Shown: positions 22,564-26,404 of the stretch, piece after piece
Position numbering within the stretch: position 1 is the stretch's first letter
How the letters are laid out: each line of letters opens with the position of its first letter
From: an uncultured Lachnospiraceae bacterium
GTDB lineage: Bacteria; Bacillota; Clostridia; Lachnospirales; Lachnospiraceae
Length of the DNA: 26,404 bases
NCBI GenBank assembly: GCA_947068385.1
Contig: CAMTBF010000001.1
Coordinates: forward strand, 1 to 26,404
Direction: 5' to 3'
The notes under the pieces: generated by a model
The model's input: the letters and a program-made list of their open reading frames with translations, nothing else
Databases searched by the model: none
What the model was told of the DNA's origin: nothing
Translations under genes and position numbers: made by a program

Positions 22564-24990
22564 TCAGGACGCTTTCCGCTTGGCAGGCTTCCCCAGGTCC
22601 GCCCTCAGAGTATCGCTCTCCCGATAGGGGCGCACCAGCAGCCACACCAGGACCGCCACAAGGGCTGCCGCCACCGCCGCCCCCAGAGGGCTCCCCTGGC
22701 CGCCGAAGAAGCTTCCCAGCTGGTAGATGATCAGGGACGCCACATAGGCGAACCCGCACTGATACCCGATGGCGAACCAGGTCCACCTGGCGCTGTTCAT
22801 CTCCCTCCTGATCGCGCCGATGGCCGCGAAGCAGGGGGCGCACAGCAGATTGAATGCCAGGAAGGAATAAGCCGCCACCTTGGTCATGCTGACGAAGTCC
22901 AGCACGCCGAACACGCCCACCACTTCCTCCTTTGCCACCAGGCCCATGATGGTGGCGATGGCAGCGGTGGCGTCATCGAAGCCCAGGGGCCGGAAGATCC
23001 ACTTGATGCCGTTTCCGATTGCGCCCAGGACGCTGTCCGCCAGCTCCAGCTCCGTACTGAAGCCGAATCTCCCGTCCACCACGCCGAAGCAGGAGCCCGC
23101 CCAGATGACCATGGAGGAGAGCAGGATGATGGTGCCCGCCTTCTTTATGAAGGACCAGCCCCTCTCCCACATGCTCCGCAGCACATTCCCCACCGTAGGC
23201 CAGTGGTAGGCGGGCAGCTCCATGACGAAGGGCGCAGGGTCGCCCGCGAACATTCTCGTCTTCTTCAGGATGATGCCGGAAATGACTATCGCCGCCACTC
23301 CCAGGAAGTACGCGCTCACCGCCACCAGGCCAGAGCCGCCGAAGAGGGCCGTGGAGATCAAAGCGATGATGGGAAGCTTGGCCCCGCAGGGGATGAAGGT
23401 GGTGGTCATGATGGTCATCTTGCGGTCCCTGTCGTTCTCGATGGTGCGGGAGGCCATGATGCCGGGCACGCCGCAGCCGCTGCCGATCAGCATGGGGATG
23501 AAGGATTTGCCGGAAAGGCCGAACCTGCGGAAAATCCTGTCCATGATGAAAGCCACCCGGGCCATGTAGCCGCAGGCCTCCAAAAACGCCAGGAAGAGGA
23601 ACAGCACCAGCATCTGGGGCACGAAGCCCAGCACGGCCCCCACGCCGCCGATGATGCCGTCCAGGATCAGGCTCATCAGCCACTCAGAGCAGCCCGCTGC
23701 CTCCAGCCCGCTCTCCGCCAATACGGGGATGCCGGGCACCCACACGCCGTAGTCCGCCGGATCAGGCGCTTCCTCCAGCAGGGGATCCACTGTCCCGGAG
23801 AGGTCGAAGCCCCCGGCTGCCAAGGCGGCCCCATAAGCCCCATAGGCCTCCTCAAAGCCGCCGAAATCAGCCTCCTCCACGGCCCCCAGCAGGTCCTCTG
23901 CGCCCACCACGCCGGCCTGGGCCGCAGCCGCCACCGCAGACCTCACCTCATCCGTGAACAAGATATCCTGGGCATAGGCGCCGCAGGCCTCCTGGTAAGC
24001 CCCGCCCCCTATGCCAAACAGATGCCACCCGTCCCCGAACACGCCGTCGTTGGCCCAGTCGGTGGCAATGGTGCCCACTGTGGTGACGGAGATGTAGTAC
24101 ACCAGGAACATCACCGCGGCAAAAATCGGCAGCGCGGCCCATCGGTTGGTCACGATGCGGTCGATCCTGTCGGAGGCGGTCAGCTTCTCCCTGCTCTTCT
24201 TCGTATAGCACTCCCTGATGACGGAGGAGATGTATTCGTACCTCTCATTGGTGATGATGCTCTCGGCGTCATCGTCAAAAGCCTCCTCCAGGCCCTGGAT
24301 TTCAGCCGATACGTCCGGCAGGCCGCCCATCATGGCGCCGATCTTGTCGTCCCCTTCCAGGAGCTTGATGGCGAAGAACCGCTTCTGTCCTTCCGGCACG
24401 CCGTCTCCCAGCTTGGCCTCCACGGCCTCGATGGCCGCCTCCACGTTCCGGGCGAACGCATGCGCCGGGGCAGCAACCGTTTTCCTCCCGGCGGCTGCTA
24501 TGGCCTTCTGCACGGCCGTCTCCAGCCCCGTCCCTTTCAGGGCGGAGATCTCCGTCACCTCACAGCCCAGCTTCTCCGCCAGCTTATCGGTATGTATCCT
24601 GTCCCCGGACTTCTCCACCACGTCCATCATGTTCACCGCCATGACCACCGGGATGCCCAGCTCCATGACCTGGGTGGAAAGGTAGAGGTTGCGCTCGATA
24701 TTGGTACCGTCCACGATATTGATGATCGCATCGGGCCTGTCGCCGATCAAGTAGTTCCTGGCCACCACCTCCTCCAGGGTGTATGGGGACAGGGAGTAGA
24801 TGCCGGGCAGGTCCATGATGATGACTTCCTCCCTGCTCCCGGTGCAGTAGGACTTCTTCAGCCGCCCCTCCTTCTTCTCCACCGTCACCCCCGGCCAGTT
24901 GCCCACGAACTGATTGGAGCCGGTCAATGCATTGAATAATGTAGTCTTGCCGCAGTTGGGATTCCCTGCCAGCGCGATTTTGATTGCCAT
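22564..24990 (-). CDS. feoB: ferrous iron transport protein FeoB
   Basis: FeoB is the membrane Fe(II) importer with a cytoplasmic GTPase. The 808-residue protein has G1 GNPNCGKTT (9-17), a G2 region with NWPGVTVEKKEG (31-42), G3 DLPGIYSL (60-67) and G4 as NMMD (120-123), a form seen in FeoB. A helical GDI-like domain extends to about 275. The membrane part holds gate-like motifs: LEACGYMARVAF (470-481), GSGCGVPGIMASRT (503-516), CGAKLP (535-540) and CAPCFAAIGAIRRE (717-730). The stretch between the first two helices (about 306-436) is long, acidic and Ala/Gly-rich. AGGAGG lies 9-10 bases before the ATG. Confidence 0.97.
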   Translation of the reverse strand: MAIKIALAGNPNCGKTTLFNALTGSNQFVGNWPGVTVEKKEGRLKKSYCTGSREEVIIMDLPGIYSLSPYTLEEVVARNYLIGDRPDAIINIVDGTNIERNLYLSTQVMELGIPVVMAVNMMDVVEKSGDRIHTDKLAEKLGCEVTEISALKGTGLETAVQKAIAAAGRKTVAAPAHAFARNVEAAIEAVEAKLGDGVPEGQKRFFAIKLLEGDDKIGAMMGGLPDVSAEIQGLEEAFDDDAESIITNERYEYISSVIRECYTKKSREKLTASDRIDRIVTNRWAALPIFAAVMFLVYYISVTTVGTIATDWANDGVFGDGWHLFGIGGGAYQEACGAYAQDILFTDEVRSAVAAAAQAGVVGAEDLLGAVEEADFGGFEEAYGAYGAALAAGGFDLSGTVDPLLEEAPDPADYGVWVPGIPVLAESGLEAAGCSEWLMSLILDGIIGGVGAVLGFVPQMLVLFLFLAFLEACGYMARVAFIMDRIFRRFGLSGKSFIPMLIGSGCGVPGIMASRTIENDRDRKMTIMTTTFIPCGAKLPIIALISTALFGGSGLVAVSAYFLGVAAIVISGIILKKTRMFAGDPAPFVMELPAYHWPTVGNVLRSMWERGWSFIKKAGTIILLSSMVIWAGSCFGVVDGRFGFSTELELADSVLGAIGNGIKWIFRPLGFDDATAAIATIMGLVAKEEVVGVFGVLDFVSMTKVAAYSFLAFNLLCAPCFAAIGAIRREMNSARWTWFAIGYQCGFAYVASLIIYQLGSFFGGQGSPLGAAVAAALVAVLVWLLVRPYRESDTLRADLGKPAKRKAS

Positions 24991-25006
24991 TTTGGTGTTT
25001 CCTCCT

Positions 25007-25031
25007 ACTAATTTTTATTAGTTTTAACTAA
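25007..25031. promoter_or_regulatory. TTAG-N6-CTAA inverted repeats between feoA and feoB
   Basis: Two overlapping perfect palindromes share a TTAG half-site: ACTAATTTTTATTAGT (25007-25022) and TTAGTTTTAACTAA (25018-25031). The second has the same TTAG-N6-CTAA form as the repeat over the feo promoter -10. They sit just upstream of the feoB ribosome site. They could be an internal metalloregulator operator, possibly with a weak feoB promoter (TTGTGA near 25042, 18-base spacer, TAATAA), or an A/U-rich hairpin affecting feoB translation. Confidence 0.5.
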
Positions 25032-25068
25032 CTATCCGTCACAAAAAATGATGCGGTATGAACCGGAA

Positions 25069-25290
25069 TCACTCCACCTCGATCATTTCCGCATCCGCCT
25101 TGCGCAGGGACAGCTCATAGCCCCTGACCGTCACTTCGATCGGGTCTCCGAAGGGGGCCACCTTTCTCACGAAGACATCCACGCCCTTCGTGATCCCCAT
25201 GTCCATGATGCGCCTCTTCACCGGCCCCTCTCCCGAGAGCCTCTTCACCTTCACTGTCTGCCCGCAGGCAGTATCCCTCAATGTGCTCAC
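25069..25290 (-). CDS. feoA: FeoA family protein (second in operon)
   Basis: This 73-residue cytoplasmic protein has the SH3-like fold of FeoA, which helps FeoB in ferrous iron uptake. The family core is visible: GQTVKVKRLSGEGPVKRRIMDMGITKGVDVFV, read in overlapping parts, has the RLxxxGxxxRRxxDMGxxxG pattern (about 17-36), then APFGDPIEVTVRGYELSLRKADA (about 45-67) as the closing strands. The start is GTG at 25290, overlapping the stop of the upstream FeoA-like gene as GTGA. AGGAGGGG lies about 8 bases upstream. feoB begins about 78 bases downstream. Confidence 0.93.
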   Translation of the reverse strand: MSTLRDTACGQTVKVKRLSGEGPVKRRIMDMGITKGVDVFVRKVAPFGDPIEVTVRGYELSLRKADAEMIEVE

Positions 25291-25517
25291 TGCTGTGCCC
25301 CTCCTGTTCCAATCATGATCCTGTTCGCCATGTCCTTACCGATGGCCACCCTGGATTCCTTGACATTGACGATGATATTCCCCCCTGTCTCGGAGATGAC
25401 TGTCACCGCCCCTCCCACTACAAAGCCCAGGTCCTCCAGGAATTTCCTGGTCTCCTCCCTGCCGCCTACCTTTCTGATCACATTGCGCTCGCCCGCATGG
25501 GCCATTGACAACGGCAT
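25287..25517 (-). CDS. FeoA-like small protein (first in operon)
   Basis: This 76-residue protein is probably a second FeoA/SH3-like domain protein. It shows the pattern VIRKVGGREETRKFLEDLGFVVG (about 13-35, read in parts), where F-LEDLGF-VG matches FeoA proteins, followed by GGAVTVISETGGNIIVNVKESRVAIGKDMA with alternating beta strands. Tandem small FeoA genes ahead of feoB are common in Clostridia. The ATG at 25517 has GGAGGAGG about 5 bases upstream. A longer frame from 25586 would place its start over a Fur-like repeat, almost at the predicted transcription start, and is rejected. The stop overlaps the next feoA start. Confidence 0.85.
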   Translation of the reverse strand: MPLSMAHAGERNVIRKVGGREETRKFLEDLGFVVGGAVTVISETGGNIIVNVKESRVAIGKDMANRIMIGTGGAQQ

Positions 25518-25570
25518 ATTCGCCTCCTCCTTATCCCTGAATCTGTTGAGGACGGGCTTCCATTCCTTTT

Positions 25571-25585
25571 TGAGAATGGTTCTCA
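25571..25585. promoter_or_regulatory. Fur-box-like inverted repeat in the feo leader
   Basis: TGAGAATGGTTCTCA is a 7-1-7 inverted repeat with one mismatch between its arms. It closely fits the known Fur form TGAnAATnATTnTCA. It lies at about +8 to +22 from the predicted feo start, where a bound repressor would block transcription. Confidence 0.6.
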
Positions 25586-25596
25586 TCCATCTATGT

Positions 25597-25612
25597 GTTA
25601 GTATATGCTAAC
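25597..25612. promoter_or_regulatory. putative DtxR/MntR-type operator over the feo -10
   Basis: GTTAGTATATGCTAAC is an inverted repeat with perfect GTTAG/CTAAC arms. It overlaps the -10 hexamer of the feo promoter completely. TTAG/CTAA half-sites are typical of DtxR-family metal-dependent repressors, and iron-uptake genes are usual targets. The regulator is not encoded in this window. Confidence 0.55.
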
Positions 25613-25628
25613 TTCCGTATGTTGTCAA
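25600..25628 (-). promoter_or_regulatory. sigma-A type promoter of the feo operon
   Basis: On the minus strand, consensus TTGACA (25628-25623) is followed by a 17-base spacer and TATACT (25605-25600), five of six from TATAAT. The predicted start is near 25593, about 75 bases before the first feoA-like gene. Two inverted repeats overlap or follow it. Confidence 0.8.
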
Positions 25629-25692
25629 TAACTAATTTGGAAATCTATCCAAAATATTCCTGGGCAATGTTCTCCCGGGCAGAATTTCCCCG

Positions 25693-25740
25693 AAAAAAAT
25701 CCCGCCCCTATCTGCCGTGATCCCGGCAGATAAAGGGCGG
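25693..25740 (-). terminator. intrinsic terminator after the acyltransferase-like gene
   Basis: A long GC-rich stem (arms about 25702-25717 and 25724-25740, one bulged base) with a 6-base loop is followed on the minus strand by seven T residues. It starts about 12 bases after the stop of the upstream gene and separates it from the feo promoter. Confidence 0.9.
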
Positions 25741-25751
25741 AACGCGTTCCC

Positions 25752-26404
25752 CTATAGCATATGTACGCCGTAGGCGCACCCTGTCTTTTCCCCCTTCCGG
25801 ATCCAGTCCGCATAGGCGCGGCGGAAGGATGTGTCCTGGGGGAGCTTGTCCACATCCCCTTCGTAGTTTACATCGAACAGCCGCCAGACCTCCGAATAGT
25901 CGTCGGCCTCCTCCACGTCCAGGATATCGAAGCCGGAGATGAAGGAGTACAGGTTGGAATCCGGCGAGAGCACCTCCTTGTTGCGGGGGAACAGCAGCCA
26001 GGAGTGGCATACGAAGACCACAGGGTCTACCTGGAACCTCTCTTTGAAGAACGCGGCCCCCAGCTCATAGGACCTGCGCACGCTCTCCGGGTCAAGTCGC
26101 CCTCCCGTGCGGGGGATATGGGTGTTCAGGACGCGGCTCTCCGGGTTCAGGGTGATGCCGTCCTTCTCGTAATGGTAGCGGAAGGGGACGATTTCGAACT
26201 GCAGCTTCAGAAAGCCGAAGCGGGTCATGTTGAAGAAGCCCCCGTACCATCCCGGCACAAAGGTGCCCCAGATGCCGTATACGCATCTGCACTCGTCCAG
26301 CTTCCATTTCAGGTCGCACATGGAGGTGTGCCATATCTGCCCGTCTATCCCCTCTCCGCTGTCTCCCTCTCTCTCTCCGAAAGATCCGCTTTCTCAAGAA
26401 GGTC
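25752..26404 (-). pseudogene. GNAT-like acyltransferase (DUF5596-type), C-terminal part, with apparent frameshift
   Basis: The main frame from the ATG at 26321 encodes 189 residues, with DECRCVYGIWGTFVPGWYGG, FNMTRFGFLKLQFE, HIPRTGGRLDPESV and VVFVCHSWLLFPRN. These resemble a family of putative GNAT-fold acyltransferases (DUF5596-type) common in gut Firmicutes, where full proteins are clearly longer. The reading frame makes sense upstream of that ATG (IDGQIWHTS), which has no ribosome site. Further upstream another frame is open to the window edge (DLLEKADLSERERETAERG) and then meets TAG. One extra G in the run at 26349-26352 would join them as ETAERG-IDGQIW. So the gene is either broken by a one-base deletion or affected by a sequence error. 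The function is tentative. Confidence 0.65.

Noticed and set aside
22312..24939. 875-codon plus-strand open frame opposite feoB
   Set aside because: It is a shadow of feoB: its product is rich in His, Gln, Gly and Asp, with no recognisable domain.
25518..25586. Longer start for the first FeoA-like gene
   Set aside because: It would start about 7 bases after the predicted transcription start and over the Fur-like repeat, whereas the ATG at 25517 has a strong Shine-Dalgarno sequence.

Overview
The window looks like a chromosomal core segment of a fairly high-GC Clostridia, most likely a Lachnospiraceae (Clostridium cluster XIVa) bacterium. The gene orders mraZ-rsmH-ftsL-pbp-pbp-mraY-murD and priA-def-fmt-rsmB-rlmN-stp-prkC-rsgA are typical Firmicutes arrangements. 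The MurE carries the DNPR motif of meso-diaminopimelate-adding enzymes, and the feoA-feoA-feoB locus is of clostridial type. This placement is an inference from gene order and protein motifs. Every convincing gene lies on the minus strand, so transcription runs from high to low coordinates. No rRNA, tRNA, CRISPR array, insertion sequence or phage gene was seen.

Layout in transcription order. (1) At 26404-25752 is the 3' part of a putative GNAT-like acyltransferase gene. It is broken by an apparent one-base deletion in a G run and ends at a strong terminator. (2) At 25630-22431 is an iron-uptake operon: a sigma-A type promoter, two small FeoA-type proteins and FeoB, closed by a terminator. The promoter carries a TTAG-N6-CTAA inverted repeat over its -10 and a Fur-box-like repeat just downstream. 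A second TTAG-N6-CTAA copy sits between feoA and feoB. (3) At 22255-7680 is a long run of closely packed genes: murE, priA, def, fmt, a membrane zinc peptidase, rsmB, rlmN, stp (PP2C phosphatase), prkC (PASTA kinase), rsgA, ychF and lgt, ending at a hairpin terminator. It joins peptidoglycan precursor synthesis, replication restart, N-formyl-Met metabolism, rRNA modification, ribosome maturation and cell-wall-sensing Ser/Thr phosphorylation. (4) At 7506-1 is the division and cell wall (dcw) cluster: a sigma-A type promoter with MraZ-box-like GTGGGA repeats, then mraZ, rsmH, an FtsL-like protein, two class B penicillin-binding proteins, mraY and the start of murD, which runs off the window.

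The cell-wall genes work together. MurE makes UDP-MurNAc-tripeptide, MraY makes lipid I, MurD adds D-Glu, the two PBPs cross-link the product, FtsL belongs to the divisome, and PrkC/Stp can read muropeptides and adjust the process. murE is absent from the dcw cluster, where many Firmicutes carry it, and instead heads the priA-prkC run.

The content is mostly ordinary housekeeping, and I did not find a clearly new multi-gene system. The most unusual observations are an 18-bp tandem repeat that inserts HSMEE(K/R/E) repeats into the N-terminus of MurE, the layered operators of the feo operon, the frameshift in the acyltransferase-like gene, a KTA (not KTG) third motif in one PBP, and a long Gly/Glu-rich tail on the other.
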